A stretch of DNA of 50,221 bases from NCBI RefSeq assembly GCF_028682475.1, contig NZ_JANHLE010000037.1, positions 1 through 50,221 of the forward strand, written 5' to 3'. A model generated the notes under the pieces. That model saw nothing but the letters and a program-made list of their open reading frames with translations. It did not search any database and was not told the DNA's origin. Every line of letters starts with the position of its first letter. Within the stretch, counting starts at the first letter, position 1. This DNA is from Pseudomonas putida (GTDB lineage: Bacteria > Pseudomonadota > Gammaproteobacteria > Pseudomonadales > Pseudomonadaceae). Shown here one piece after another: positions 17,863 through 27,074 of the stretch. A program made the position numbers and the translations under genes.

Positions 17863-18207
17863 TCAGGCAAAAACGAAGTACTTGCGCACCGTCTCCACCA
17901 CCTCCCAGGTGCCCTTCATCCCCGGTTCGATGACGAACACGTCACCCGCTTTCAGATGCACCGGCTGCTCACCTTCAGGGGTGATCACGCAGTAGCCGTC
18001 GAGGAAATGGCAGTACTCCCATTTCTCGTAATTCACTTCGAACTTGCCCGGAGTACAGATCCAGGTGCCCATGATCTTGCTGCCATCCTCGGACAGGTAG
18101 GCATTGAGGTTCACCGTGTGCGGGTCGCCGCCGATTCGCTTCCACTTGGTTGCGTTCAGCACGGGAGTAGGGCAGGTGTCGCGTAGAACGGTGATGAAGT
18201 CGGACAT
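17863..18207 (-). CDS. cupin-domain protein (DUF861/EutQ-like)
   Basis: This 114-residue single-domain cupin has the pattern of DUF861 (Cupin_3) proteins: GTWICTPGKFEVNYEKWEYCHFLDGYCVITPEG followed by LKAGDVFVIEPGMKGTWEVVETVRKYFV. Such proteins are often found beside catabolic or amine-utilisation genes, but no substrate can be read from the sequence. The ATG at 18207 is chosen because the upstream extension belongs to the neighbouring LysR gene in another frame. It follows the LysR gene at 18255 on the same strand after 47 bases, so the two may be co-transcribed. Confidence 0.82.
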   Translation of the reverse strand: MSDFITVLRDTCPTPVLNATKWKRIGGDPHTVNLNAYLSEDGSKIMGTWICTPGKFEVNYEKWEYCHFLDGYCVITPEGEQPVHLKAGDVFVIEPGMKGTWEVVETVRKYFVFA

Positions 18208-18254
18208 GTCAGCTCCAGATGATCGGATCAGAGGTCCGTCACCATAGGTCCGAT

Positions 18255-19181
18255 CTAAGCGGGGGAGTTGTCTGGGGTCGACGTCGAGCGCTCGATCTGC
18301 GCCTCCTGCAGATAGCGCACCAGCGCCTGAGCATGCCCCGGCAAGCGCGTGAAGTCGCGGGAGCACAGCAGCAACTGGCGCTGCGCCCAGGGTTCCTCCA
18401 GCTTCATGCTGTGCAAGGCCAGCACGCCCTGCCAACGCCGGACGGCTGCCAGTGGCACCACACCCAGCCCGGCACCGTGGGCGACCATGCGAATCACCCC
18501 GTCAAAGCTTTCGGCCCGGACCCGCGTCTGCATCCGCTGCCCCAGGTGCAGGGCTTGTTCTTCCAGATGCAGGGCCAGGGCGCTGTCGCTCGACAAGCCG
18601 ACGAAGCCATGCGTGAGTGCGTCGGCAAAGCGCATGGCGGATGTTGTCGCCAGGGGATGAGCGGGTGGCATGATCAGCACCAGGGGATCGTCGCGAAACG
18701 GCAGGGTTTGCAGGTGCTCGCTACTGACCGCGGTGGAGACGATGCCGATATCCGCCGCACCCTGGGTGATCGCCTGGACGATGCGCAGGCTCGGCAGTTC
18801 CTGGATGTCGAGGGTGATCTCCCGGTAGTCGGCGAGAAAGCCGGCGAGCAATTCCGGCAGGTATTCGCTCAGCGCCGCAGTGTTGCACAGCAGGCGTACC
18901 TGACCTTGCAAGCCTTGGGCGTATTGGCCCAGGTCGTACTGCAGGCGCTCGACCTGCTGGCTGATCAGGCGCGCATGTTGCAGCAGAGCCTGGCCGGCGG
19001 GCGTCGCTTGCACGCCACGGCGATTGCGCTCCAGCAAGGGCGTACCGAGAGAGGCTTCCATGGCGCGGATCCGCGCACTGGCGGCCGGTAGCGACAGGTG
19101 GCTGCGCTGGGCCCCCGCCGTGATGTTGCCGCACTCCAGGGTGTGCTGGAACAGCCGCAGGTCGATCAGATCAAAATGCAT
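18255..19181 (-). CDS. LysR-family transcriptional regulator
   Basis: This 308-residue LysR regulator has an N-terminal helix-turn-helix (LIDLRLFQHTLECGNITAGAQRSHLSLPAASARIRAME) and a LysR substrate-binding domain. The ATG at 19181 is chosen because it places the helix-turn-helix at the expected distance from the start. It is divergent from the TauE/SafE permease (start 19259) across 77 bases, so it probably regulates that transporter and itself. The ligand may be an organic sulfonate or carboxylate given the neighbour, but this is only inference. Confidence 0.88.
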   Translation of the reverse strand: MHFDLIDLRLFQHTLECGNITAGAQRSHLSLPAASARIRAMEASLGTPLLERNRRGVQATPAGQALLQHARLISQQVERLQYDLGQYAQGLQGQVRLLCNTAALSEYLPELLAGFLADYREITLDIQELPSLRIVQAITQGAADIGIVSTAVSSEHLQTLPFRDDPLVLIMPPAHPLATTSAMRFADALTHGFVGLSSDSALALHLEEQALHLGQRMQTRVRAESFDGVIRMVAHGAGLGVVPLAAVRRWQGVLALHSMKLEEPWAQRQLLLCSRDFTRLPGHAQALVRYLQEAQIERSTSTPDNSPA

Positions 19182-19258
19182 GAGCCTCTGCCTGAGCAAT
19201 AGTCTGGCTCAGTATATGGCAGATTTTCAGGCGCCCGTCGCGCAGGCAGCATGGATGC

Positions 19259-20023
19259 ATGACGACTCTATTTGGTTTTTATCAGGAAATCGGTCCGGCG
19301 CTGTCGCTGCTGGTGGTGTTCACCTTTCTGCTCGCGGGGGCGGTGAAAGGTGTCATCGGTCTGGGCTTGCCGACCATTGCCATGGGCCTGCTCGGGCTGG
19401 CTATGTCACCGGCGCAGGCTGCGGCCTTGCTGATCGTGCCCTCTACCCTGACCAATCTCTGGCAGTTGGCGGCGGGCGGGCATCTGCCGGCCTTGCTGCG
19501 GCGGCTGTGGCCGATGCTGGCGATGATCTTCATCGGCACGCTGCTGGGCAGTGCCTGGCTGGGCATCAACAGCGGCGAGTGGGCGGCACACGCACTGGGC
19601 GGCGCATTGCTGGTCTATGCGCTGTACGGATTGTTCGGGCGTGGTTTCAGTGTGCCGTTGGCGTGGGAGCGCTGGTTGGGGCCCCTATGCGGACTGCTGA
19701 CCGGTCTGATCACCGCTGCCACCGGTGTCTTTGTCCTTCCAGCGGTGCCCTACTTGCAGGGGCTGGGCCTGAACCGCGACGAGATGGTCCAGGCACTCGG
19801 CCTGTCCTTCACCATTTCGACTCTGGCCCTGGCGCTGGGCCTGGCCGGCCAGGACGCGCTCGGCGCCGAGGCGTTGGGCGCGTCGCTGCTGGTGCTGGCG
19901 CCAGCGCTGCTGGGCATGCTTTGCGGTCAGTGGCTGCGCCAGCGCATCAGTGCGGCTCTGTTCAAGCGCTGCTTTTTTGCCGGCCTGGCAGTGCTAGGCG
20001 TGCACTTGTTGCTCAACGGCTAG
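19259..20023 (+). CDS. TauE/SafE (DUF81) family membrane permease
   Basis: This 254-residue protein is a TauE/SafE-type inner-membrane transporter, with about eight hydrophobic helices in two half repeats. The motif AGAVKGVIGLGLPTIAMGLL near residue 25 and GLLTGLITAATGVFVLPAVPYLQGLGL near residue 145 are typical of the two halves. Members export sulfite, sulfoacetate or related organic anions, but the substrate here cannot be told. It lies divergent from a LysR gene and its last 11 bases overlap the 3' end of the convergent monooxygenase gene. Confidence 0.88.
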   Translation: MTTLFGFYQEIGPALSLLVVFTFLLAGAVKGVIGLGLPTIAMGLLGLAMSPAQAAALLIVPSTLTNLWQLAAGGHLPALLRRLWPMLAMIFIGTLLGSAWLGINSGEWAAHALGGALLVYALYGLFGRGFSVPLAWERWLGPLCGLLTGLITAATGVFVLPAVPYLQGLGLNRDEMVQALGLSFTISTLALALGLAGQDALGAEALGASLLVLAPALLGMLCGQWLRQRISAALFKRCFFAGLAVLGVHLLLNG

Positions 20024-20327
20024 CGGACGACGGGCTGAGCATTTCGATCAGTTGAATGTCGAAGTCACGCTCCAGGTAGTCCATGCGCTTTTCGAAGAAC
20101 GCTTGCATGTGCGGCAGGGCCGAGTGCACGTCCAGCGCGGCCTTGCTGGCCCAGATCTCATAGAACACGAACAGGCTTGGGTCTTCCTTGTCGCGCAACA
20201 TGTGGTACTCGATGCAGCCAGGCTCGGCGCGGCTTGGTTCGACATAGGCGCGAAACAGCGCTTCGAAGGCTTCGGCTTGTTCCGGGCGGGTTTTGGCTTT
20301 GAGAATGAAGCCGTAGGGTTCGCTCAT
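20013..20327 (-). CDS. antibiotic biosynthesis monooxygenase (ABM) domain protein
   Basis: This 104-residue protein is a single ABM/YgiN-like ferredoxin-fold domain. The motif EPGCIEYHMLRDKEDPSLFVFYEIWASKAALDVH is characteristic, with the EIW segment and the following histidine. Relatives oxidise quinols or remove toxic metabolites without cofactors, or serve as small sensors. The gene ends by overlapping the TauE/SafE gene by 11 bases on the opposite strand. The mdaB-like quinone reductase lies divergently upstream, so a shared role in quinone handling is possible but not proven. Confidence 0.85.
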   Translation of the reverse strand: MSEPYGFILKAKTRPEQAEAFEALFRAYVEPSRAEPGCIEYHMLRDKEDPSLFVFYEIWASKAALDVHSALPHMQAFFEKRMDYLERDFDIQLIEMLSPSSASR

Positions 20328-20525
20328 GAGGTCGACCTCTGGTGGGGGAGAGCCTGATTTTATTTCAATAATGTAGGTTTGATTCGTGCTTTTCAGTCAA
20401 AAGTATTTTGCCCCGACGACGGTTTTTCCAGCGCTGTGCATGCCCTAATCTGCCGCCATCCAAATTCAACCGGTCCCGGGCCGTCGCAGACAGCACAGCG
20501 GATCGTACGACAGATGAGGCAAGTG

Positions 20526-21116
20526 ATGAAAAAAGTCCTGTTGCTCAACGGCGGTAAAAAATTCGCCCACTCCGATGGCCGCCTGAACGAGACCCTGCAC
20601 GAAGCCGCCCTGGCATTTCTCGATCGCGCCGGTTTCGACATCAAGACCACCTACATCGATGGCGGTTACGACAATGCCGAAGAAGTGCAGAAATTCCTCT
20701 GGGCCGACGTGATCATCTATCAGATGCCGGGCTGGTGGATGGGCGCACCCTGGACCGTCAAGCAGTACCTGGATGAAGTCTTCACCGCCGGTCACGGTAG
20801 CCTTTACGCCAACGACGGCCGCACCCGCTCCGATGCGTCGCAGAAGTACGGCAGCGGCGGTCTGATCCACGGCAAGCAATACATGCTGTCGCTGACCTGG
20901 AACGCACCGCAGCAGGCGTTTGATGACCCGAGCGATTTCTTCGAAGGCAAAGGTGTGGATGCGGTGTACTTCCCGTTCCACAAGGCCAACCAGTTCCTCG
21001 GCATGAGCGGTCTGCCCACCTACCTGGCCGTGGATGTGATGAAACGTCCGAATGTCGAAGCCGCAGTGGCCGCCTACGAGCAGCACCTGGCCCGGGTTTT
21101 CCAGATCCAGGCCTGA
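20526..21116 (+). CDS. mdaB: MdaB-type NADPH quinone reductase
   Basis: This 196-residue flavodoxin-fold protein matches the modulator-of-drug-activity B family, which reduces quinones by two electrons with NADPH and FAD to avoid semiquinone radicals. The N-terminus KKVLLLNGGKKFAHSDGRLN, the motif YQMPGWWMGAPWTVKQYLDEVF and the late SLTWNAP segment are diagnostic. The ATG at 20526 is chosen over a 49-residue upstream extension that lacks family similarity. A LysR regulator follows 67 bases downstream on the same strand and may control it. Confidence 0.9.
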   Translation: MKKVLLLNGGKKFAHSDGRLNETLHEAALAFLDRAGFDIKTTYIDGGYDNAEEVQKFLWADVIIYQMPGWWMGAPWTVKQYLDEVFTAGHGSLYANDGRTRSDASQKYGSGGLIHGKQYMLSLTWNAPQQAFDDPSDFFEGKGVDAVYFPFHKANQFLGMSGLPTYLAVDVMKRPNVEAAVAAYEQHLARVFQIQA

Positions 21117-21183
21117 TGAAACCTTGCGCTGGCCGCGCCAAGCGGCTATCTATCACGGCTGTTGCTCACCCCGGGGTACAGCC

Positions 21184-22080
21184 GTGAAAGCCAGGTCCGA
21201 TGAATTGCAGGTGTTCGTCTCGGTGATCGAGTGCGGCTCGATTTCCGCCGCCGCCGAGCAGAGCGAGCAGACGCCTTCGGCGATCAGCCGGACCCTGTCG
21301 CGCCTGGAGGCCAAGCTCGGCACGACGCTGATCAACCGTACCACCCGGCGCATGGACCTGACCGAAGAAGGGCGGTTCTTCTTCGAACGGGCCAAGGCGA
21401 TCCTGCAACAGATGGATGAGCTGGAAGAGCACCTGTCGGTGCATCACCAGACGCCTTCCGGACGCCTGCGCATCAATGCCGCCTTGCCCTTCATGCTGCA
21501 TGCCATCGTGCCCTGGGTCGGCGAGTTTCGTGCGTTGTACCCACAGATTCAGCTTGAACTCAACACCAGCGACCTGATCATCGACCTGATCGAACAGAGC
21601 ACTGATGTCGCCATTCGCATCGGCGAGCTGGCCGACTCCAGCCTGCATGCCCGTTCCCTCGGCTGCAGCCCGTTGAATGTACTGGCCAGTCCCGAGTACC
21701 TGGCGCGCCATGGCACACCGGAGCGGGTTGAAGACCTGCAGGCACATTCGCTGCTCGGTTTTACCCAGACCGAAACCCTCAACCATTGGCCATTGCGCCA
21801 TGTCGAAGGTGATCGCCTGCTGATCCGCCCGAGCCTGTCGGCTTCCAGCGGCGAAACCTTGCGTGAGCTGGCCCTGGCTGGCGAGGGTATCGCCTGCCTG
21901 TCGCACTTCATGACTCACGAAGATATTCGTGCCGGCCGTCTGCAGGTGATTTTGCCCGAGCACAATAGCGGCTATCGGCAACCGATCAACGCGGTGTATT
22001 ACCGCAACTCGCAGCTGGCCCTGCGCATTCAGTGCTTCCTCGATTTCATCCAGCACAAGCTGGCGGTCTATGCCTGCTGA
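21184..22080 (+). CDS. LysR-family transcriptional regulator
   Basis: This 298-residue LysR regulator begins with the helix-turn-helix segment DELQVFVSVIECGSISAAAEQSEQTPSAISRTLSRLEAKLG and carries the usual effector-binding domain (GRLRINAALPFMLHAIVPWV onward). The GTG at 21184 fits the family start, since the helix-turn-helix begins within ten residues; the longer upstream frame overlaps mdaB and is rejected. It belongs to the class next to quinone or drug-response reductases and probably regulates mdaB, though a direct link cannot be read here. Confidence 0.86.
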   Translation: MKARSDELQVFVSVIECGSISAAAEQSEQTPSAISRTLSRLEAKLGTTLINRTTRRMDLTEEGRFFFERAKAILQQMDELEEHLSVHHQTPSGRLRINAALPFMLHAIVPWVGEFRALYPQIQLELNTSDLIIDLIEQSTDVAIRIGELADSSLHARSLGCSPLNVLASPEYLARHGTPERVEDLQAHSLLGFTQTETLNHWPLRHVEGDRLLIRPSLSASSGETLRELALAGEGIACLSHFMTHEDIRAGRLQVILPEHNSGYRQPINAVYYRNSQLALRIQCFLDFIQHKLAVYAC

Positions 22081-22197
22081 TCGCTCCCGGTGCGACAAAG
22101 CCTTCCTGCGCGCGGCGATTTTTTCTGCGGTGTTTGATTAGTTTTCTGACATCAGCCTTAATGGCTGTTCAACGAAAACAACACCAAGGAAGCTCTC

Positions 22198-23865
22198 ATG
22201 CGCGTTGTGATGTTCCGAACCCTGGGCCTGAGTGCCGCGATACTCGCCAGTTCATCGGCTTACGCTGTGACGTTGGAAGGCGGCGCGGTGGCCGCACCCG
22301 ATCAATATGGTGCACAGGTGGCCGCCGAAGTTCTCAAGAAGGGTGGTAACGCGGTAGACGCCGCAGTCGCCACCGCCTTCACCCTGGCCGTGACCTACCC
22401 CGAAGCCGGCAACATCGGCGGCGGTGGTTTCATGACCCTGTACATGGACGGCAAACCCTACTTCCTCGACTACCGCGAAGTGGCGCCCAAGGCTGCCAGC
22501 CGCAACATGTACCTGGACGAAAAGGGCGAGATCATCGAGAACCTGAGCCTGGTCGGTGCCCGCGCCGCTGGCGTGCCGGGTACGGTGATGGGCTTGTGGG
22601 AGGCGCATCAGAAGTTCGGCAAGCTGCCTTGGGCGGAACTGATCACCCCGGCAGTGGGCTACGCGAAGAACGGTTTCAAGATTGCTGCCAAGCAGTATCA
22701 ATACCGCGAAGATGCGCTGGGCCTGTTCAAGGACAGCACCAACTTCAACGACTACTTCGGCAGCATGAAAGTCGGCGAGACCTTCAAGCAGCCGGAGCTG
22801 GCGCAAACCCTGGAACGCATTGCCGACAAAGGCGTCAGCGAGTTCTACCAGGGCAAGACCGCCGACCTGCTGGTCGCGCAGATGCAGGCCGACAACGGCC
22901 TGATCAGCAAAGACGACCTCAAGGATTACAAAGCGGTTTGGCGTGAGCCGATGGGCATCGAGTGGCGCGGCAATATGGTGTATACCGCGCCGCTGCCAAG
23001 CTCTGGCGGTGTCGCTCTGGCGCAGTTGCTGGGCATCAAGGAAAACCGTGCGGCGGACTTCAAGGGTGTCGAGCTGAACTCGGCGCGCTATATCCACCTG
23101 CTGGCGGAAATCGAGAAGCGCGTGTTCGCTGACCGTGCCGACTACCTGGGCGACCCGGATTTTTCCAAGGTGCCGGTCGATAAGCTGATCGCCAAAGATT
23201 ACATCGCCAAGCGGGCCCAGGAGGTCAATCCGAGCGCCATCTCCGACACCGAGAAAGTCCGTCCGGGCCTGGAGCCGCATCAGACCACGCACTTCTCCAT
23301 TGTCGACAAGCAGGGTAACGCGGTCAGCAACACTTACACCCTGAACTGGGACTACGGCAGTGGTGTGGTGGTCAAAGGCGCAGGCTTCCTGCTCAACGAC
23401 GAGATGGACGACTTCAGTTCCAAGCCGGGTGTGGCCAACGCCTTCGGCGTGGTCGGCGGTGATGCCAACGCCATCGAGCCGGGCAAGCGTATGCTTTCGT
23501 CCATGGCGCCGACCCTGGTTACCCGTGACGGCCAGGTTACCCTGGTGCTGGGCACGCCGGGCGGATCGCGGATCTTTACCTCGATCTTCCAGGTGCTGAA
23601 CAACCTGTATGACTACAACCTGCCGCTGGAAAAGGCTGTAGCCGCGCAGCGCGTGCATCACCAGTTGCTGCCTAAGGACACCATTTACTTTGACGCTTAT
23701 GCGCCGCTGACCGGCAAGGTTGCGGATGAGCTGAAGAAGATGGGCTACACCCTGGAAGATCAGGGTTGGGAGATGGGCGATATCCAGGCGATCCGTGTGA
23801 ACGGTGCAGCGCTGGAGACTGCTTCCGATCCGCGTGGGCGTGGGGTAGGGCAGGTCGTTAAGTAA
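22198..23865 (+). CDS. ggt: gamma-glutamyltransferase (periplasmic, autoprocessed)
   Basis: This 555-residue enzyme cleaves gamma-glutamyl bonds in glutathione and gamma-glutamyl amines. The N-terminus is a Sec signal peptide (LGLSAAILASSSAYA, cleavage near residue 22), so it works in the periplasm. The precursor self-cleaves before the nucleophile in the HQTTHFSIVD motif: Gln362-Thr363 aligns with the processing site of E. coli GGT, giving a large and a small subunit. The small-subunit motifs LLNDEMDDFS, SSMAPTLV and GTPGGSRI are intact. A good AAGGAAG ribosome site precedes the ATG. A REP pair follows the stop. Confidence 0.95.
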   Translation: MRVVMFRTLGLSAAILASSSAYAVTLEGGAVAAPDQYGAQVAAEVLKKGGNAVDAAVATAFTLAVTYPEAGNIGGGGFMTLYMDGKPYFLDYREVAPKAASRNMYLDEKGEIIENLSLVGARAAGVPGTVMGLWEAHQKFGKLPWAELITPAVGYAKNGFKIAAKQYQYREDALGLFKDSTNFNDYFGSMKVGETFKQPELAQTLERIADKGVSEFYQGKTADLLVAQMQADNGLISKDDLKDYKAVWREPMGIEWRGNMVYTAPLPSSGGVALAQLLGIKENRAADFKGVELNSARYIHLLAEIEKRVFADRADYLGDPDFSKVPVDKLIAKDYIAKRAQEVNPSAISDTEKVRPGLEPHQTTHFSIVDKQGNAVSNTYTLNWDYGSGVVVKGAGFLLNDEMDDFSSKPGVANAFGVVGGDANAIEPGKRMLSSMAPTLVTRDGQVTLVLGTPGGSRIFTSIFQVLNNLYDYNLPLEKAVAAQRVHHQLLPKDTIYFDAYAPLTGKVADELKKMGYTLEDQGWEMGDIQAIRVNGAALETASDPRGRGVGQVVK

Positions 23866-23880
23866 GCGAAGCTTGGTTAA

Positions 23881-23970
23881 CCTGTGGAAGCCGGCATTGC
23901 CGGCGATGGGGCGCTTGGCGCCCCTGGTCCGGCTACGTCGGGAATCGCCGGCAAGGCCGGCTCCCACAGG
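23881..23970. repeat. paired REP palindrome
   Basis: Two inverted REP-type units (23881-23907 and 23944-23970), built on cctgtgg-aagccggc and gccggctcccacagg, flank a 36-base spacer. The spacer has its own small hairpin, gggcgc-ttg-gcgccc. The element separates the convergent ends of ggt and the chemoreceptor gene and may act as an mRNA 3' stabiliser. Confidence 0.78.
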
Positions 23971-23993
23971 GATTTGACTACCTCAAGCAACAG

Positions 23994-25913
23994 TCAGACG
24001 CGGAAGTGGCTGACCATGGTCTGCAACTGATTACCCAGACGCGCCAGCTCAACACTGGAGGCCGCGGTTTCATCGCTGGCCGCCGCCGTCTGTTCCGACA
24101 CATCGCGCACATTGATGATGCTGCGGCTGATCTGTTCGGCCACCGCACTCTGCTGCTCGGCCGCCGCGGCGATCTGCTGGTTCATCGACTGGATGTTCGA
24201 CACCGTGCGGGTGATGCTTTCCAGCGAGGCACCCGCCTTGCGGGTCAGCTCGACGCTGCTGTCGGTCAGGTTGCGGCTGCCGAGCATCACATTGGCCACC
24301 TGCTGAGTACCGCTCTGCAGGCCGGCGACCAGCTCTTCGATCTCTTCGGTGGACTTCTGTGTGCGCTGGGCCAGGCCGCGAACTTCGTCGGCAACCACGG
24401 CAAAACCACGTCCGGCTTCACCGGCACGGGCCGCTTCGATGGCGGCGTTGAGCGCCAGCAGGTTGGTCTGTTCAGCCACCGACTTGATAACGTCCATGAC
24501 GCTGCCGATCTTCTGGCTTTCCTGCTGCAGCAGGCCCATGGCTTCAGTGGAGCGGTGCACTTCTTCGGCCAGGCGTTCGATCTGGCTGATCGCCTCGGCA
24601 ACTACCTGGTCACCGGCTCGCGCTTGCGCATCGGCGTCGGTTGCAGCAGATGAAGCGTGTTCGGCGTTACGCGCGACTTCCTGCACGGTGGCGGCCATTT
24701 CGTGCATGGCGGTGGCGACCTGGTCGGTCTCGACTTTCTGGCTGTTGACCCCGGCGCTGGTTTCTTCGGTCACCGCCGACAGCTCTTCGGCGGCGCTGGC
24801 GATCTGGGTGACACCATCACGGATGCCGCTGATCAGGTCGCGCAGGGTCGAACCCATGCGCTGGATGCCCTGTTGCAGCACGCCAAGCTCGTCGCGACGG
24901 GTGACGCGCAGGTTGTGGGTAAGGTCGCCGGCGGCGATCTTTTCCACCACGGCCAGGGTTTCGCGCAGCGGGCGGGTGATCTGGCGGGTGATGATCACTG
25001 CGGCCAGCACACCGACCAGCAACGCCAGCAACGTAGCGGTGAGCTGCAGGGTACGGGCCTGGGCACTTTCGTTGTCACGGCGTTCGAGCTGGATCTTGTA
25101 CAGCGCATCGCTGATCTTGACGATGGTCGCGCCTTGTACGGTCATTTCCTGGCGGGCGACGGCAACATCGGCAGTGGCATCGCGGAACTGACGCACGGCG
25201 TCACGGTAGGCCAGCACTGCGCTTTCGAACTGCTGAATGCGTGCGGCTTCGTTCGGCATCTGACGGTTCAGGCTGGCGATCTCGGCCAGGGCACCATCGA
25301 GCTGGCGCAGCGCCAGTTGCTCGGTTTCGCTGCTGATGTCGGCGATATAGCTGCGCACGGCCAGGCGTACCTGGAACAACTGTTCCTTGGCCTGGGTGAT
25401 GGTGCGGAACTGCTCCAGGCGGCTGGCGTCACCTTCAGGCAGGGCGAGGATGTCGCGGTTGATCGCCTCGACCAGCTCGATGGCGCGCGCAGCGGCCAGG
25501 TTCATCGCATCCCGCGCAGCCAGGCTGGTTTTGTAGCCGGCGCGCATCTTGTTGATCGAGATCTGATACGCGCTGATGGTCTGGCCCAGTTCCTGGAGCA
25601 ACTTGACGTTTTCCGGGCTTTTGAAGGTCTTGAGCAGTTTTTGCTGCTGTTCGCTGAAGGCATTCAACTTGACCTGGACAGCGCCGGCAGCGGCATCGTC
25701 GCCGTTGGTCAGCATGTACTGCAGGCGGGTGATACGCAGGTCGGTCAGGTCACCGTTGAGCTGGGTGATGTCGCTCATCCAGTTACTGCGATCGATCAGC
25801 CCACCCATGCTGTTCCAGCCGGTCAGGGCCAGCAGGCTGGTGAGCAGCAGCACCAGGCCGAAGCCCAGGCCGAGTTTCAGGTTGACGCTGATGTTGGCAA
25901 ACCAGCTATTCAT
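23994..25913 (-). CDS. mcpS: McpS-like methyl-accepting chemotaxis protein with HBM sensor domain
   Basis: This 639-residue chemoreceptor has one membrane segment near residues 13-33, a large periplasmic all-helical domain of about 240 residues (helical bimodular, HBM, type), a second membrane segment near 285-306, a HAMP domain (RQITRPLRETLAVVEKIAAGDL) and a cytoplasmic signalling domain with the conserved hairpin tip near VDVIKSVAEQTNLLALNAAIEAARAGE. In P. putida KT2440, McpS senses TCA-cycle intermediates such as malate and succinate; the neighbourhood (ggt, ypfJ, pcaHG) is the same as I recall there. The ATG at 25913, after GGAGGG, is chosen; longer starts add a non-conserved tail. Ligand identity is inferred from homology. 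Confidence 0.85.
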   Translation of the reverse strand: MNSWFANISVNLKLGLGFGLVLLLTSLLALTGWNSMGGLIDRSNWMSDITQLNGDLTDLRITRLQYMLTNGDDAAAGAVQVKLNAFSEQQQKLLKTFKSPENVKLLQELGQTISAYQISINKMRAGYKTSLAARDAMNLAAARAIELVEAINRDILALPEGDASRLEQFRTITQAKEQLFQVRLAVRSYIADISSETEQLALRQLDGALAEIASLNRQMPNEAARIQQFESAVLAYRDAVRQFRDATADVAVARQEMTVQGATIVKISDALYKIQLERRDNESAQARTLQLTATLLALLVGVLAAVIITRQITRPLRETLAVVEKIAAGDLTHNLRVTRRDELGVLQQGIQRMGSTLRDLISGIRDGVTQIASAAEELSAVTEETSAGVNSQKVETDQVATAMHEMAATVQEVARNAEHASSAATDADAQARAGDQVVAEAISQIERLAEEVHRSTEAMGLLQQESQKIGSVMDVIKSVAEQTNLLALNAAIEAARAGEAGRGFAVVADEVRGLAQRTQKSTEEIEELVAGLQSGTQQVANVMLGSRNLTDSSVELTRKAGASLESITRTVSNIQSMNQQIAAAAEQQSAVAEQISRSIINVRDVSEQTAAASDETAASSVELARLGNQLQTMVSHFRV

Positions 25914-26070
25914 ACGATCCCTCCAGGAATGTTGTGCTTCTTGATCCATATCGCTGGAAGGTTGTTGTTTTTGAAGGCCAGCCGATCTTCTGAGCAGGGT
26001 ATATCGGCGGCTAGCGCCGGAGCTGAAACGCTTTTTCAGCAAAAAAGATCAGTGGTCGTAACCGGGTTTT

Positions 26071-26100
26071 TCCGCGGCAGTCGATTGGGGCTGCCGCGGA
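26071..26100. repeat. hairpin-forming inverted repeat after the zinc peptidase gene
   Basis: Perfect 10-base arms TCCGCGGCAG and CTGCCGCGGA enclose a 10-base loop just past the 3' end of ypfJ and upstream of the chemoreceptor gene on the same strand. No U-tract follows on the minus strand, so it is not a standard intrinsic terminator. It may stabilise the ypfJ mRNA end or attenuate read-through. Confidence 0.55.
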
Positions 26101-26114
26101 TCAGCAGGAAGGGG

Positions 26115-26996
26115 TTAAAGCGAGCGAATGGTGAAGGTGTCGCACTGATTGATGTCGCCCTTGGCAAAGCCGGTCTTGAACCAGCGCACACGCTGTTGCG
26201 AGGTGCCATGGGTGAAGGAATCCGGCACCACCCGGCCCTGGCCTTTCTGTTGCAGGCGGTCGTCGCCAATGGCATTGGCGGCGTTCAGCGCTTCTTCGAT
26301 GTCGCCGGGTTCGAGCCAGTTCAGGCGTTGCTGGGCCTGGAACGCCCAGACGCCGGCCAGGCAGTCGGCTTGCAGTTCCTGACGCACCAGCAGGCCGTTG
26401 TCGCCCTCCATCCGCTCACCCCGCTGACGCGCGGCTTGAACTTTGGCCGACACGCCCAGTAGGGTCTGCACATGGTGGCCGACTTCGTGGGCGATGACAT
26501 AGGCCTGGGCGAAATCGCCGGCCGCCGCGAAGCGCTGTTCCATTTCGCGGAAGAAGCTCATGTCGAGGTAGACCTTCTGGTCGGCCGGGCAATAGAACGG
26601 GCCGACCGCCGAGGAGGCGAAGCCGCAGGCCGAATTGATCTGGCCGCTGAACAGGGTCAGGGTCGGGTCTTTGTACTGGCGACCGGCCTGGGCGAAGATT
26701 GCCCGCCAGGTGTCTTCGGTGTCACCGAGGATCGAGGCGACGAATTCGGCCTGTTCGTCGTTGGCTGGTGGTGCCTTGCCGGTGTCGGTGCTGACCGGTG
26801 CAGTTTGCTGGCCCATCTGCCCGGTCAACTGGCCAAGGATCTGCAGCGGGTCCTGCCCGGTTATCCAGCCGATGCCGACGATCAGCAGGATCGCACCGAT
26901 GCTCAGGCCCTTGCCTCCGCCGAAGCGCATGCCGCCGCCACCCTCGCCACGGGCATCGACGACATTGTCGCTACGCCTGCCTTTTCGCCATTGCAT
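26115..26996 (-). CDS. ypfJ: YpfJ-type neutral zinc metallopeptidase, membrane-anchored
   Basis: This 293-residue protein belongs to the YpfJ/KPN_02809 neutral zinc metallopeptidase family. The N-terminus WRKGRRSDNVVDARG is typical, followed by a single membrane anchor at about residues 31-46 and a periplasmic catalytic domain. The zinc motif HEVGH is at residues 170-174. A conserved cysteine pair (GFASSAVGPFYCPAD region) and the glutamate-containing ADCLAGVWA motif follow. The biological substrate is unknown. It is transcribed away from pcaH, with which it shares a 200-base divergent promoter region. Confidence 0.9.
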   Translation of the reverse strand: MQWRKGRRSDNVVDARGEGGGGMRFGGGKGLSIGAILLIVGIGWITGQDPLQILGQLTGQMGQQTAPVSTDTGKAPPANDEQAEFVASILGDTEDTWRAIFAQAGRQYKDPTLTLFSGQINSACGFASSAVGPFYCPADQKVYLDMSFFREMEQRFAAAGDFAQAYVIAHEVGHHVQTLLGVSAKVQAARQRGERMEGDNGLLVRQELQADCLAGVWAFQAQQRLNWLEPGDIEEALNAANAIGDDRLQQKGQGRVVPDSFTHGTSQQRVRWFKTGFAKGDINQCDTFTIRSL

Positions 26997-27074
26997 GAGT
27001 GCTCTCCCGCGCTTGGAAACATGAGCACAAAGATTAGTTCACCGCGTGTCGCTCTGTCAGATTCCTGATAGAGA

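Noticed and set aside
20329..20338. AGGTCGACCT palindrome just before the ABM gene
   Set aside because: It overlaps the ribosome-binding region and is short; chance is as likely as an operator.
26071..26100. Intrinsic terminator for ypfJ
   Set aside because: The hairpin is perfect but the T-run lies on the wrong side for the minus-strand transcript, so it is listed only as an inverted repeat.
24657..26462. A 601-residue frame antisense to the chemoreceptor
   Set aside because: It overlaps the McpS-like gene and the ypfJ gene, both well supported, and has no recognisable domain.
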